Shown: positions 37,705 to 48,393 of the stretch, in pieces | Position numbering within the stretch: the first letter of the stretch is position 1 | Layout: each line of letters begins with the position of its first letter | DNA from: Segatella hominis | GTDB taxonomy: Bacteria > Bacteroidota > Bacteroidia > Bacteroidales > Bacteroidaceae | Direction of reading: 5' to 3' | Assembly: GCF_019249725.2 (NCBI RefSeq) | Contig: NZ_CP137559.1 | Span: forward strand, 1,221,501-1,285,500 | DNA: 64,000 nt | The notes under the pieces: model-generated | What the model saw: only the letters and a program-made list of their open reading frames with translations | The model's database searches: none | What the model was told of the DNA's origin: nothing | Made by a program: the position numbers and the translations under genes

Positions 37705-39666
37705 TTATAGCGTACCATATTCATCAGAATATCTGAGCATCTGATGTTCATAGGATTCCGTATAATCAAGAAGAACCTTTGTCACATTACCCTCTTCATC
37801 AAACTCCAGTTTCATCCATGGGTTGATAAATCCTTTATAAGGAGCCAGGTTAAGTTTCTTGTATCGTTCCAAGATCTCATGATGCAACTCTGGATTGAGA
37901 TTAACAGCATACTTCTCTACCAGAATACGGGCCGTATCAAAATCACCCTCACTCTTGATACGCTGGATTTCAGCCAACAAGTCTGCAAAAGCATGACGGA
38001 GAGCAGGATAATCAGTGATCTGAACGTAAGTCTTGCCATCTTTCTTCACCAGTTGTACCGCCTGAGAATAGTGTTCCAAGACCCAATTGGCTATCAACGC
38101 ACGGTTGCGCATGTGAGCTTCCTCTATCTTATCACCCTCCTTGATACGTATCGCCTGTGTCAACAGTCCATTCATCAAATAAGAATAATATTGAGCCTTA
38201 TAAGCCTCATCATCTGGAGTCAATCCCAACTCTACCAGTTTGTGATCAGCAACATAATACAAGCCGAACAAATCAGCACGAGCCTCCTCGATTGTATTGC
38301 CATAAGCCTTGAGAGCATCAGGGTCAACACCAGGAAGCAACTGACCACTGCCATGTCCCAGACATTCATGCAGGTCGGTATGCAGGTCATCCGTCACATC
38401 ACCATATCGGTTGATGAGATCAAGAGTTTCCTGATCAACAACAAATTCATCCAGGAATCCATTGCCATGCGCAGCCTTATTGTATGCTTCAGTCAGATTT
38501 CCTATCGTCACACTCTTGCTGCCATGAGTCTCGCGAATCCAGTTAGCATTCGGAAGATTGATACCGATGGCAGAAGCAGGATATTCATCACCCCCCAACA
38601 TGGCAGCACAGATAACATGAGCCGTCACACCTTTCACCTCAGCCTTCTTGAATTGAGGAGCTACAGGAGAATGGTCCTCAAACCACTGCGCATTCTGGCT
38701 GATAGCCTGAGTACGTCGGGTTGCCTCCATATCTTTAAATTCAACAAGACCTTCCCAGGTTCCTTTCAGTCCAAGAGGATCACCATAAACCTCAATAAAA
38801 CCATTGATAAAATCAACCATACCCTCCTGCTGCTTGACCCATGCAATGCTATATCGGTCGAAATCAGAAAGGTCGCCAGTGCGATAATATTTGATCAGAA
38901 GATCGATGACATGAGCCTGCTGCTCATTTTCTGTATATTTCTGAGCTTTCAAGAGCCAGGAAATAATCTCCTTAATGGCAGAACCATACATACCTTCTTC
39001 TTTCCAGGTCTTTTCTACGATTTCTCCATTCCGCTTCATCAGTTTGGAATTGAGTCCATAGGAAGGTGGTGTCAAGTCTTCACCATCCTTCAGTCTGGCA
39101 TAAAACCTTTCCACCTCATCCTGGTTAACGCCTTCATAGAAATTGCAGGCAGAAGTGGCTACCAGATCAACCCCATCAGTCTGATTCACACGCTTCGGAA
39201 GAACTTCCTCATCAAAGATAACGGGCACCAATTCATCCAGCAGGTCCTCCTTGGTCTCACCTCTTCTTAAAGGCAGTTCTGTCTCTGGCATCAGAGAAAC
39301 TGCCTCATAGAAGAAATGCTCGGAAAAACCCGGTTTGAATTTTTCACAACCATAATGGTGATAGATGCCGCTGGAGAACCAGACTCTCTTGAGGTAAACC
39401 TCGAGAGCCTTGAAGTCATCAGATGTTCTATCTCCATCGTAATGCTTATAGATAGCCTCCAAAGTCTTACGGATACGAAGATTGTACTTTCCCTGCTGGT
39501 CGAAGGTAATATCACGGCCCATCAAGGTAGCCTTTGCCAAGCAATAAATATATATTTGCTGAGAAAGTGTCAAATCCTCAAAACCATTCAAGCGATAGCG
39601 CAACATTTGCAAGTCGGCAAAACGCTCATCTGTGAACTGAAAATGTTCGTTAGAATTGCTCATCAT
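37705..39666 (-). CDS. Dipeptidyl peptidase III (family M49 metallopeptidase)
   Basis: 653 residues. The M49 zinc motif reads HECLGH (classic HELLGH), followed by GSGQL, and the second motif EEARADLFGLYY supplies the third ligand Glu. No signal peptide is visible, so it is probably cytosolic. It removes dipeptides from the N-terminus of oligopeptides, fitting a peptide-using anaerobe. Good promoter at 39691-39722. The long open frame on the opposite strand is a shadow. Confidence 0.92.
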   Translation of the reverse strand: MMSNSNEHFQFTDERFADLQMLRYRLNGFEDLTLSQQIYIYCLAKATLMGRDITFDQQGKYNLRIRKTLEAIYKHYDGDRTSDDFKALEVYLKRVWFSSGIYHHYGCEKFKPGFSEHFFYEAVSLMPETELPLRRGETKEDLLDELVPVIFDEEVLPKRVNQTDGVDLVATSACNFYEGVNQDEVERFYARLKDGEDLTPPSYGLNSKLMKRNGEIVEKTWKEEGMYGSAIKEIISWLLKAQKYTENEQQAHVIDLLIKYYRTGDLSDFDRYSIAWVKQQEGMVDFINGFIEVYGDPLGLKGTWEGLVEFKDMEATRRTQAISQNAQWFEDHSPVAPQFKKAEVKGVTAHVICAAMLGGDEYPASAIGINLPNANWIRETHGSKSVTIGNLTEAYNKAAHGNGFLDEFVVDQETLDLINRYGDVTDDLHTDLHECLGHGSGQLLPGVDPDALKAYGNTIEEARADLFGLYYVADHKLVELGLTPDDEAYKAQYYSYLMNGLLTQAIRIKEGDKIEEAHMRNRALIANWVLEHYSQAVQLVKKDGKTYVQITDYPALRHAFADLLAEIQRIKSEGDFDTARILVEKYAVNLNPELHHEILERYKKLNLAPYKGFINPWMKLEFDEEGNVTKVLLDYTESYEHQMLRYSDEYGTL

Positions 39667-39690
39667 TCTGTTTATTTATTTATTATGATG

Positions 39691-39722
39691 CAAAAGTAAC
39701 AACTTTCTTTGAAATAATCAAA
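39691..39722 (-). promoter_or_regulatory. Promoter of the M49 peptidase gene
   Basis: Minus-strand TTTG (39719-39722), 20 bp, TACTTTTG (39691-39698). It is divergent from a TACCTTTG -7 box for recQ at 39753-39760. Confidence 0.68.
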
Positions 39723-39777
39723 TAAAAAGTCTGTTTTCTAATGAAAAATATGTACCTTTGCCAGAAATTCATGCGAA

Positions 39778-41583
39778 ATGCAAATAATAGATATACTGAA
39801 AAATTATTTTGGATATGATTCCTTCCGTTCTAATCAGGAAGCCATCATCCAGGAAATCATGCAGGGCAAGGATTGTCTCGTACTGATGCCTACAGGAGGC
39901 GGTAAAAGTCTCTGCTATCAGATACCCGCCTTAGCCTTGCCTGGTACCGCTGTGGTTATATCACCACTCATCAGTCTGATGCACGATCAGGTGGAAGCGC
40001 TCAAAGCCAATGGTATTCCGGCAGAAGCACTCAACAGTAGTACGGATACGATAGAGGAAACCATCATCAGAAGAAGATGTGAGGCTGGTGACCTGAAAAT
40101 CATATACGTTTCTCCAGAGAAATTGCTGAGCGAAATACCATATCTCTTCAGCAATATCAAAATCTCATTATTTGCCGTAGATGAGGCTCACTGTATCAGC
40201 CAATGGGGGCATGATTTCAGACCGGAATATTCACAGTTGGGACTTCTTCACGAAAGATTCCAAGGAGTACCGGTCATGGCTCTGACCGCCACTGCTGATA
40301 AAATCACCCGTGAGGACATCGTCAAGCAGCTACACCTCAATGGCAAGACATTCGTCAGCAGCTTCGACCGCCCCAACTTAAGTCTGGCTGTACGCCGTGA
40401 AGGAACCAAGGCAGAAAAAATCAAATTCATCTTGCGCCATATCGGTTCCCATCCGGGCGATGCAGGTATCATCTATTGTCTCTCGAGAAAGAATACAGAG
40501 GTTGTGGCAGAAGAACTCAAAAAGAAAGGCATCAATGCTGCCGCCTATCATGCCGGGCTTCCTACAGAAGAACGAGCTTCTATCCAGCAACGGTTCAAGA
40601 TGGATCAGATACAGGTAGTCTGCGCCACCATTGCCTTCGGCATGGGTATCGACAAGGGAAACGTAAGATGGGTCATCCACTATAACCTGCCACAGAGCAT
40701 CGAAAGTTTCTATCAGGAGATAGGAAGAGCCGGGCGCGACGGGGCACCTGCAGACACCATCCTATTCTACTCATTAGCTGATGTCATACAGAGAAAGAGT
40801 TTTGCTGAAGCAAGCGGGCAAAAGGCTATCAATGCTGAGAAACTGCAACGTATGCAGGAATATGCTGAAGCCAGAGTCTGCCGCAGAAGAATCCTGCTCA
40901 ACTACTTTGGTGAAACATCAGCGGAAGACTGCGGGCACTGCGATGTATGCGCCCATCCGCCAAAAACATTCGATGGTACGATTGTCACACAAAAAGCACT
41001 GAGCGCCATTGTCAGAACTAACGAAAAAATTCACATCGGACAATGTATCGAAGTTCTCAGGGGCATCAAATCACCTACAGTGGTCAAAAACCATTACAAT
41101 GAACTCAAGACCTTTGGCGTGGGAAGTGACGTCAGCGTGAAAGACTGGCAAAACTACATGTTGCAGATGATGCAGATGGGATTTTTCGAAATTGCCTACA
41201 ATGAGCACAATGTCATGAAAGTAACGGGCCTCGGCTGGCAGGTACTCAAGGGAGAACACCCTGTACAACTGGCTGTCACACAACAAAACGATAAGAGCAA
41301 GACTCCAGTGGTACATCCAAGACTGGTGCGCGTATCACATACTAAGACTGAGAATCAGGACCTTTTCGAAAGATTGAGAAAACTCCGACTCAAACTGGCT
41401 ACAGAACAGGGCTATCCGCCTTACATCATACTGTCAGACCAGTCTTTGCATGAATTGGCAGCCATGAAACCAAGAACCATCGAACAGTTTGGCTTAGTGC
41501 ATGGCATCGGTGAATTCAAGAAGAAAAAGTATGGGGAAATCTTCCTCAAAGAAATCAATAAAGAACCAAGAATGTTTGAATAA
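39778..41583 (+). CDS. recQ: ATP-dependent DNA helicase RecQ
   Basis: 601 residues, similar to E. coli RecQ (609). Walker A PTGGGKS at 38-44, DEAH at 135-138 followed by the aromatic-rich loop ([13 protein letters not shown]). The helicase C domain has [10 protein letters not shown]. The RQC zinc cysteines are in [12 protein letters not shown]...CGHCDVC, and a C-terminal HRDC domain covers about 515-590. It unwinds recombination and stalled-fork intermediates. The start is 17 nt after the -7 box. It may be cotranscribed with kdsB (50-bp gap). Confidence 0.96.
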   Translation: MQIIDILKNYFGYDSFRSNQEAIIQEIMQGKDCLVLMPTGGGKSLCYQIPALALPGTAVVISPLISLMHDQVEALKANGIPAEALNSSTDTIEETIIRRRCEAGDLKIIYVSPEKLLSEIPYLFSNIKISLFAVDEAHCISQWGHDFRPEYSQLGLLHERFQGVPVMALTATADKITREDIVKQLHLNGKTFVSSFDRPNLSLAVRREGTKAEKIKFILRHIGSHPGDAGIIYCLSRKNTEVVAEELKKKGINAAAYHAGLPTEERASIQQRFKMDQIQVVCATIAFGMGIDKGNVRWVIHYNLPQSIESFYQEIGRAGRDGAPADTILFYSLADVIQRKSFAEASGQKAINAEKLQRMQEYAEARVCRRRILLNYFGETSAEDCGHCDVCAHPPKTFDGTIVTQKALSAIVRTNEKIHIGQCIEVLRGIKSPTVVKNHYNELKTFGVGSDVSVKDWQNYMLQMMQMGFFEIAYNEHNVMKVTGLGWQVLKGEHPVQLAVTQQNDKSKTPVVHPRLVRVSHTKTENQDLFERLRKLRLKLATEQGYPPYIILSDQSLHELAAMKPRTIEQFGLVHGIGEFKKKKYGEIFLKEINKEPRMFE

Positions 41584-41633
41584 AAAAGAATGTTCTTCTA
41601 AAATAGAACGTTTGAACAAAAAACATAGTAAAT

Positions 41634-42386
41634 ATGAAGTTTATCGGAATTATTCCTGCGCGCTTCGCCTCTACAAGATTTCCAGGCAAGCCGCTGGCTA
41701 TGTTGGGCGACAAGCCTGTCATCCAGCATGTTTATGAAAAAGTTTCCGCTGCCTTAGAGGAAGCTTATGTAGCAACCGACGACACCCGCATCTATGATGC
41801 TGTAGTGACCTTTGGCGGTAAGGCGGTCATGACACGTTCAGACCACAAGAGCGGCACAGACCGTATTGAGGAAGCTATTGAGAAAATTGGCGGCGACTGG
41901 GATGTCATCGTCAACGTACAGGGTGACGAACCATTTGTTGCTAAAAGTCAGCTCAATACCATCTGCCACTGCTTCGATGATGAGGCTACCCAGATAGCAA
42001 CCCTTGGCAAACCCTTTACAAGCATGGATGCAGTAGCCAACCCTAACAGTCCAAAGATCGTAGTTGACAACTTTGGTTTTGCCATGTATTTCTCCAGAAG
42101 CATCATACCTTTTGTAAGAGGAAAAGAACAGGAAGAATGGCTCGACAACTATCCTTTCCTCAAGCACCTCGGCATCTATGCTTACAGAAAGGAGGTACTA
42201 CGGAAAATCACCCAGTTGCCACAGAGTTCTCTTGAGATAGCAGAAAGTCTGGAACAACTCAGATGGCTGCAGAACGGATACAAGATCAAAGTGGGTAAGA
42301 CTGACGTTGAAACAGTAGGAATCGATACTCCGCAAGATTTGGAAAAAGCCGAAGCTTTCCTGAAAGCACAGACTTCCAACGATTAA
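41634..42386 (+). CDS. kdsB: 3-deoxy-manno-octulosonate cytidylyltransferase
   Basis: 250 residues. It makes CMP-Kdo, the donor for the first lipid A core sugar. The N-terminal IIPARFASTRFPGKPL (5-20) is the CTP loop; VNVQGDEPF (about 98-106) and GIYAYRKEVL follow as in the family. The Kdo pathway is completed by kdsC at 49 kb in this window. It is followed by tilS after 77 bp. Confidence 0.96.
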   Translation: MKFIGIIPARFASTRFPGKPLAMLGDKPVIQHVYEKVSAALEEAYVATDDTRIYDAVVTFGGKAVMTRSDHKSGTDRIEEAIEKIGGDWDVIVNVQGDEPFVAKSQLNTICHCFDDEATQIATLGKPFTSMDAVANPNSPKIVVDNFGFAMYFSRSIIPFVRGKEQEEWLDNYPFLKHLGIYAYRKEVLRKITQLPQSSLEIAESLEQLRWLQNGYKIKVGKTDVETVGIDTPQDLEKAEAFLKAQTSND

Positions 42387-42463
42387 TACTCAGCACTCTT
42401 AAACCGCTTAACGTTGGGTATCAAAATAACGATTAATATTGAGCATCAAAATAAGATAACAAC

Positions 42464-43819
42464 ATGAAGTTCGTACAAACCATACAGCAAAACATCACAC
42501 AACAGCATCTATTGGAAAAAGATAAGAAATATCTGGTTGCCCTTTCCGGAGGAGCAGACAGTGTTGCTTTGCTGCTGGTACTTCATGAATTGGGTTATAC
42601 CGTAGAGGCATGTCATTGTAATTTCCATCTAAGAGGAGAAGAGTCTGACAGAGATGAGCGATTTTGTGTTACCCTCTGCCAGCAACTCAACATAGAATTG
42701 CATCGCATCCACTTCGATACCAGGACTTATGCCGAACTACATAAAGAAAGCATCGAATTAGCGGCTCGCAACTTACGCTACCGCTATTTCGATCAGCTTC
42801 GCAAGGATATGAACGCTGCAGGTATATGCGTAGCCCATCATCAGGACGACAATGTTGAGACAATTCTTATCAATTTGGTAAGAGGTACAGGCCTGAAAGG
42901 ACTTACTGGCATTTCTCCTGTCAACGGATACATCATCCGCCCATTCCTTTGCATCACCCGACAGGACATCCTCGACTATCTGACGGAACGCCATCAGAAC
43001 TTCGTAACAGACAGTTCCAATCTGGTAGATGACGTCGTAAGAAACAAGATGCGTCTGAATATCATCCCGATGCTCAAAGAAATCAACCCGGCAGTTTGCC
43101 ATAACATAGCAGCAACCGCCCAATATCTGACAGAAGTTTCGAAGATACTCACAGCTGCCCTGGAGAAAGAAAAGGAGCAGATATACCAGGAAACACCAGC
43201 CTCATTCTGCATGCCACAGCCAGTTATCCGTATCAGCAAATCATGGATATTAAACCAGGCAAGCACTGAGTATGCCCTGTTTCATACCCTTTCTCCATAC
43301 GGAGCCTCCGGCAAGATGATCCAGGAGATACTCCTCTCTATCAATGCTACAGGAAAAACGTGGCAAACACCTACTCATCAGATACTTATAGATAGAGAAC
43401 ATATTCTGGTTAAAGAAAACAAGGAGGATGATTTCAGAAGAATTCTGATACCAGAACCAGGCAGCTATGTGACAGCAAAAGGGAAAATAAGGATTTCCAA
43501 AGAAACGGTAGCAGAAGACTTCAAACCTAGCAAAGAGAAGCATCTGATTACACTGGATGCCAGCAATATCAAGTTTCCGCTTACGCTCCGACGCACCCAA
43601 CAGGGAGATGCATTCATACCTTTCGGAATGAAAGGCAGAAAATTAGTTAGCGACTATTTAACAGATAGAAAAAGAAATCTATTTGAAAAACAGTCGCAAC
43701 TCATTTTGGCTGATTCTGTCGGAAATATTCTATGGGTAGTGGGTGAACGGACTTCAGAGGACTTCAGAATCAAGCATACGACAGAAACGATTCTGAAGAT
43801 TGAAATCGTTCAAGATTAG
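42464..43819 (+). CDS. tilS: tRNA(Ile)-lysidine synthetase
   Basis: 451 residues. The PP-loop SGGADS (28-33) binds ATP; HCNFHLRGEESDRDE and the VAHHQDDNVETILINL motif are typical. The C-terminal region (about 380-450) is the tRNA-binding domain. It converts C34 of tRNA-Ile to lysidine, so AUA is read as Ile. The gene is essential in most bacteria. Confidence 0.95.
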   Translation: MKFVQTIQQNITQQHLLEKDKKYLVALSGGADSVALLLVLHELGYTVEACHCNFHLRGEESDRDERFCVTLCQQLNIELHRIHFDTRTYAELHKESIELAARNLRYRYFDQLRKDMNAAGICVAHHQDDNVETILINLVRGTGLKGLTGISPVNGYIIRPFLCITRQDILDYLTERHQNFVTDSSNLVDDVVRNKMRLNIIPMLKEINPAVCHNIAATAQYLTEVSKILTAALEKEKEQIYQETPASFCMPQPVIRISKSWILNQASTEYALFHTLSPYGASGKMIQEILLSINATGKTWQTPTHQILIDREHILVKENKEDDFRRILIPEPGSYVTAKGKIRISKETVAEDFKPSKEKHLITLDASNIKFPLTLRRTQQGDAFIPFGMKGRKLVSDYLTDRKRNLFEKQSQLILADSVGNILWVVGERTSEDFRIKHTTETILKIEIVQD

Positions 43820-43857
43820 ATAGAAAACAATCGAGATCAGAAAGATATCGATTGAGA

Positions 43858-44856
43858 TTAATCAGTAATCTTGGCTCCAAACTGAAGGATGAACTTGATT
43901 TTCTTCCCCTTCATGTTTTCAGGCTTCTTCCAGGAACCATCGAGTACAAGAACCTTAACACGCTTACCTGCAGGAACAGCATCCACGGCATCCTGGAGTG
44001 TAAAGTAATTGCCACGACCACGGGTTGAAACCACATAGTCATAATGGCGAACATGCTTCTTGAGTTCTGGCACTTGCTTACCTATCTCATCAGCCAAAGC
44101 ATTGGCTACCAGACGGGCGCCATATACATTATAATGGGTATTATCCTGACGTCCCTTAGGAATCTGAGGACATTCACCCGGACGGAACCACATGTGCAAC
44201 TTACGGCTTCCCTCAATGCCCAACTCAGTCTCAATATCATGAGTTATCTTTGTGGCATCCACAAAAGAAACATTCAGACGACGCGCCACATTGCGAGGAG
44301 CTACAACATAGGCTCCGTGAGTATCTATGAGTGTATTACTGTTTATCTTCTCTTCGCCCGCAAAAGTCGTCTTCCTCAATTTCTCGTCATCATCATTCTC
44401 CACTGGTGCCTGATAGAAACATCTGCGCACTACCGAATTAAACAAAACCGGGATACCGCCCTTGGCACGTGTTTCGTTGACGAAACGCTCCAGATTGGCA
44501 TCAAAGGTAGAGCCTGGATCTGTATGACGGTCGGCATGAGGCTTCTCGTCATTGTGACCAAACTGAATAAACACATAATCCCCCGGTTTCAGTTTATCCA
44601 ATACTTTCTGCCATCTGCCTTCATCGATAAAACTCTTAGAACTTCTACCATTGACGGCATGATTATCAACGATGATTTTATCATCAAAACAACCTTGCAG
44701 TACCATACCCCATCCTCTTTCTGGATTATTCTTGGCATTACCTTTCTCAGCAGCAGTAGAATCACCTATCACAAAGATGGTCGTTACCTTACTGCCAGAT
44801 GTCAGAGCGAGCACCAGAAACAGGCAGGCAAACCAGGACAAAATCTTTTTCATCAT
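43858..44856 (-). CDS. SGNH-family (CE12-like) pectin acetylesterase with truncated pectinesterase tail
   Basis: 332 residues with a signal peptide (1-22). The SGNH blocks are complete: GDST (about 31-34), NHAVNGRSSKSF, QFGHND (about 98-103) and the terminal D-x-x-H in DNTHYNVYGA. This fits rhamnogalacturonan or pectin acetylesterases (CE12). After about residue 270 the sequence turns into the opening strand of a CE8 pectin methylesterase (YDYVVSTRGRGNYFTLQDAVDAVP...), which breaks off after about 60 residues and lacks all CE8 catalytic residues. It is convergent with tilS, with no other pectin genes nearby. Confidence 0.82.
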   Translation of the reverse strand: MMKKILSWFACLFLVLALTSGSKVTTIFVIGDSTAAEKGNAKNNPERGWGMVLQGCFDDKIIVDNHAVNGRSSKSFIDEGRWQKVLDKLKPGDYVFIQFGHNDEKPHADRHTDPGSTFDANLERFVNETRAKGGIPVLFNSVVRRCFYQAPVENDDDEKLRKTTFAGEEKINSNTLIDTHGAYVVAPRNVARRLNVSFVDATKITHDIETELGIEGSRKLHMWFRPGECPQIPKGRQDNTHYNVYGARLVANALADEIGKQVPELKKHVRHYDYVVSTRGRGNYFTLQDAVDAVPAGKRVKVLVLDGSWKKPENMKGKKIKFILQFGAKITD

Positions 44857-44894
44857 TACGATTTGTTTTTAAGTTTGAATTTTCAGTTATTATT

Positions 44895-44940
44895 TTTAAA
44901 AAAGGCAGGAAGACCATCCAAACTGATGCTCCCTGCCTTT
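44895..44940 (-). terminator. hisS terminator
   Basis: On the minus strand AAAGGCAGG and CCTGCCTTT (44931-44940 and 44901-44909) form the stem, followed by TTTTTTA. Confidence 0.8.
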
Positions 44941-44994
44941 ATTTCATATTGGCAATAAAACAAGAAAAATATTTCTTGATAACGCCTAAGTAAA

Positions 44995-46359
44995 TTACTT
45001 CTTGATGACAGCGATAAGTTCATCAGCAGAAACCAACTGCTGTTCACCACTCTCCATATTCTTCAAAGTAACCTTCCCCTGTTCAATCTCATTCTCACCA
45101 GCAAGAACCACGAAAGGAATATTCTTGGCATTGGCGTAACTCATCTGCTTCTTCATCTTAGCTTTGTCAGGGAAGATTTCTGCACGGATACCTGCCTCAC
45201 GAGCCTGACGGGCGATAGGCAGACAGTATGCAGTTTCCTTCTCACCGAAATTGATGAAGAGAACCTGTGTAGCATTCACAGCCTCCTTTGGATAAAGGTC
45301 GAGAGCATTGAGTACATCATAGATACGGTCTGCACCGAAAGAAATACCCACACCGCTCAATCCAGGAAGACCGAAGATACCAGTAAGGTTGTCATATCGG
45401 CCACCACCAGTAATACTGCCCATAGGAGTATCAAGCGCCTTCACTTCGAAGATAGCACCAGTATAGTAGTTCAAGCCACGGGCCAAAGTAAGATCCAGTT
45501 CAATCTCATTCTTCAAGCCTACAGTCTTCAGCGTATCAAGGATAAATTTAGTTTCCTCTACACCCTTCAAACCGATTTCTGAAGTTTCCAATACCTTAGC
45601 AATTACTTCAAGCTTCTCATCGTTAGAACCTGATAATGAGATAATTGGCTGCAACTTCTCGATAGCTTCCTCAGAGATACCATCAGCACGAAGTTCGTCA
45701 TTCACATTGTCAAGTCCAATCTTATCAAGCTTATCGATAGCCACGGTAATATCCACAATCTTCTCAGCCTCACCGATTACCTCAGCGATACCAGTCAGGA
45801 TCTTGCGGTTATTGATTTTGATGCAGACACGAACACCAAACTTGGTGAAAACTGTATCCACAATTTGCATCAACTCCACCTCATTGAGCAAGGAATCAGA
45901 ACCTACCACATCCGCATCGCACTGATAAAACTCGCGGTAGCGACCCTTCTGTGGACGATCTGCACGCCAAACAGGCTGAATCTGATAACGCTTGAACGGC
46001 ATCTGAAGTTCATCACGATGCTGAACCACATAACGAGCGAAAGGTACGGTCAAATCATAGCGCAAACCTTTCTCACAAAGTTTTGCTGCCAACTTCAATG
46101 ATCCTAAAGAATGAATATCCTCATCACTGATTTTATTCATATAGTCACCAGAATTCAGAATTTTGAACAGCAACTTATCACCTTCCTCGCCATATTTACC
46201 CATCAGCGTCTGAAGGGTTTCCATGGCAGGTGTTTCTATCTGTTGGAATCCATAGAGTGCATATACATCCTTAATGGTATTAAAGATGTAATTGCGTTTC
46301 GCCATCTCGATAGGTCCGAAATCGCGAGTACCCTTTGGAATACTTGGTTTTTGAGCCAT
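44995..46359 (-). CDS. hisS: Histidyl-tRNA synthetase
   Basis: 454 residues, class II. Motif 1 lies in the first 80 residues ([17 protein letters not shown]); [11 protein letters not shown] and [16 protein letters not shown] form motif 2; the histidine-A motif is [12 protein letters not shown] and [13 protein letters not shown] precedes motif 3 ([13 protein letters not shown]). The C-terminal anticodon-binding domain covers about 355-450. It is preceded by purA 100 bp upstream on the same strand. Confidence 0.96.
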   Translation of the reverse strand: MAQKPSIPKGTRDFGPIEMAKRNYIFNTIKDVYALYGFQQIETPAMETLQTLMGKYGEEGDKLLFKILNSGDYMNKISDEDIHSLGSLKLAAKLCEKGLRYDLTVPFARYVVQHRDELQMPFKRYQIQPVWRADRPQKGRYREFYQCDADVVGSDSLLNEVELMQIVDTVFTKFGVRVCIKINNRKILTGIAEVIGEAEKIVDITVAIDKLDKIGLDNVNDELRADGISEEAIEKLQPIISLSGSNDEKLEVIAKVLETSEIGLKGVEETKFILDTLKTVGLKNEIELDLTLARGLNYYTGAIFEVKALDTPMGSITGGGRYDNLTGIFGLPGLSGVGISFGADRIYDVLNALDLYPKEAVNATQVLFINFGEKETAYCLPIARQAREAGIRAEIFPDKAKMKKQMSYANAKNIPFVVLAGENEIEQGKVTLKNMESGEQQLVSADELIAVIKK

Positions 46360-46459
46360 TTATTATTGTTTTATATTAAATGTTTAGTGCTTAATGTTCT
46401 GCGCAATATCTACCCTCAAAGTAAAATTAAACACAAAACATTAAACACTATATTATAAA

Positions 46460-47734
46460 TTACTTTCTTACGATAGTTTGTTCACGGTCTGGACCGATAG
46501 AAATGATACCGATGCGAGTCTCGAGGAACTCTTCGAGGAAAGCTACGTAATCCTTGAATTCCTGTGGGAACTGATCCTCAGAAGTAAACTGAGTCATATC
46601 GGTTTTCCAACCCTTGAACTCCTTATATACAGGTTCTACATCGTCGATTTCGTATGGGAAGTCTGTAGTTACAGAACCATCCTTCAACTTGTATGCAACA
46701 CAAGCCTTGATAGTATCAAAACCATCGAGAACGTCGCTCTTCATCATGATAAGTTCAGTAACACCATTTACCATTACAGAATACTTCAATTGTACGAGGT
46801 CGCACCAACCACAACGGCGCTCACGTCCTGTAACAGCACCATACTCATGACCGAGGTCGCGAATCTTAGCACCAGTCTCATCAAACAACTCCGTTGGGAA
46901 AGGACCTGCACCTACACGAGTACAGTAAGCCTTCATGATACCATATACATTACCGATGCGGTTTGGACCGATACCCAAACCGATACAAGCACCTGCACAG
47001 ATAGTATTGGATGAAGTAACGAAAGGATAAGAACCGAAATCAACATCGAGCATAGTACCCTGAGCACCCTCGCAAAGAATATCCTTGCCAGAACGGAGCA
47101 CCTTATTGATCTCCACCTCGCTGTCAACGATAGAGAACTGCTTCAGGTATTCGATACCTTCCATCCAAGTCTTCTCTACCTCAGTAATATCGAAATCAGT
47201 ATAACCAAGAGATGCTATCTGCTTGAGGTGCAAAGTCTTATGAGCTTCATACTTCTCCTGGAAGTTCTCAAGGATATCACCCACGCGCAAACCAGTACGG
47301 CTTACCTTGTCAGTATAAGTAGGACCAATACCCTTACCAGTTGTACCAACCTTATTTTTACCCTTAGAAGCCTCGATGGCTGCGTCGAGCACACGATGAG
47401 TAGGCATGATGAGATGAGCCTTCTTGGAAATATGAAGACGGCTCTTGAGGTCATGACCGCTCTTCTCCAAGTCCTTAGCCTCCTGCATGAAGAGGTCTGG
47501 AGCCAGAACGACACCATTACCAATAATGTTCACCTTACCGCCCTGGAAAATACCAGAAGGGATAGAGCGAAGAACGTATTTCTGTCCCTCAAACTCCAAT
47601 GTATGTCCTGCATTAGGACCACCCTGAAAGCGAGCTACCACATCATACTTAGGGGTCAACACGTCAACCACCTTACCTTTACCTTCATCGCCCCACTGAA
47701 GACCCAGCAGGACATCTACTTTACCTGTGTTCAT
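46460..47734 (-). CDS. purA: Adenylosuccinate synthetase
   Basis: 424 residues. It joins IMP and aspartate with GTP in AMP synthesis. The N-terminal GLQWGDEGKGKVVD (about 11-24) is the GTP P-loop with the catalytic Asp; GNGVVLAP, TGKGIGPTYTDK and the C-terminal TSFSVDT-like region complete the enzyme. Its start lies 11 bp after the Fur-family gene stop, so the two are cotranscribed. Confidence 0.96.
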   Translation of the reverse strand: MNTGKVDVLLGLQWGDEGKGKVVDVLTPKYDVVARFQGGPNAGHTLEFEGQKYVLRSIPSGIFQGGKVNIIGNGVVLAPDLFMQEAKDLEKSGHDLKSRLHISKKAHLIMPTHRVLDAAIEASKGKNKVGTTGKGIGPTYTDKVSRTGLRVGDILENFQEKYEAHKTLHLKQIASLGYTDFDITEVEKTWMEGIEYLKQFSIVDSEVEINKVLRSGKDILCEGAQGTMLDVDFGSYPFVTSSNTICAGACIGLGIGPNRIGNVYGIMKAYCTRVGAGPFPTELFDETGAKIRDLGHEYGAVTGRERRCGWCDLVQLKYSVMVNGVTELIMMKSDVLDGFDTIKACVAYKLKDGSVTTDFPYEIDDVEPVYKEFKGWKTDMTQFTSEDQFPQEFKDYVAFLEEFLETRIGIISIGPDREQTIVRK

Positions 47735-47745
47735 TTTATAAATAG

Positions 47746-48228
47746 TTATTTTGACTTTTCTACTTTACCATTGTTACGTTTTCTAGTCATCTTGCCCTGA
47801 CACGTACTGCACACTCCATAGATATAGAGAGCGAAGGCATCACGACGGAATCTTTGCAGCTTGGTCTCGTTGATGGCATCCACTACCAGCGGAGCCTGTA
47901 TCTCCGTTACCTTACCACAAACCGTACATACCTGATGCACATGGTTTTCATTATTAAAACTTGCTTCATACTTGGTACCATCTACCAAACTATGTCGCAC
48001 GACCAGCCGGAGTTCGATGAATAGATGCATCGTATTGTAAAGCGTAGCCCTACTTACGGGGAAATGCATCTTTTCCAACTGCGCCCCAAGGTCTTCGAGC
48101 GTAAAATGCCCATCTAAGCTATAAACAGCATCAAGGATTGCATAACGTTCTGGAGTCTTGCGATGCTTATTCATCTCCAGATAATTATCCAAAACATCCC
48201 TGACTTTTGACTTCACATTATTAGTCAT
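47746..48228 (-). CDS. Fur-family metal-responsive repressor
   Basis: About 160 residues. The ATG at 48228 was chosen because a -7 box (TATCTTTG, minus, 48256-48263) lies 28 bp upstream; longer frames would start within it. The N-terminal winged helix (about 25-85, ending SRATLYNTMHLF) is followed by a metal-binding domain: ENHVHQVCTVCGKV and a C-terminal CSTC pair for structural zinc. The His set differs from classical Fur (no HHDH), so the metal (Fe, Zn or peroxide sensing) is open. Coupled to purA by an 11-bp gap, which is unusual. Confidence 0.85.
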   Translation of the reverse strand: MTNNVKSKVRDVLDNYLEMNKHRKTPERYAILDAVYSLDGHFTLEDLGAQLEKMHFPVSRATLYNTMHLFIELRLVVRHSLVDGTKYEASFNNENHVHQVCTVCGKVTEIQAPLVVDAINETKLQRFRRDAFALYIYGVCSTCQGKMTRKRNNGKVEKSK

Positions 48229-48393
48229 ATTACTACCTAAGTTACATAAAACGCACAAAGATAGCCATAATTTATGACATAGAGAAAACTATTCTTTTAA
48301 AAAAAACTAAATGAGGAATCTTTCCCTGTCACGAGAGGAAAAAACTGGGAACCCCACATGCAAAACGCATAATTATAACAAAATCCTTACCCC

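Noticed and set aside
37744..39270. A 508-codon open frame opposite the M49 peptidase gene
   Set aside because: It lies wholly within a conserved gene on the other strand and lacks signals of its own.
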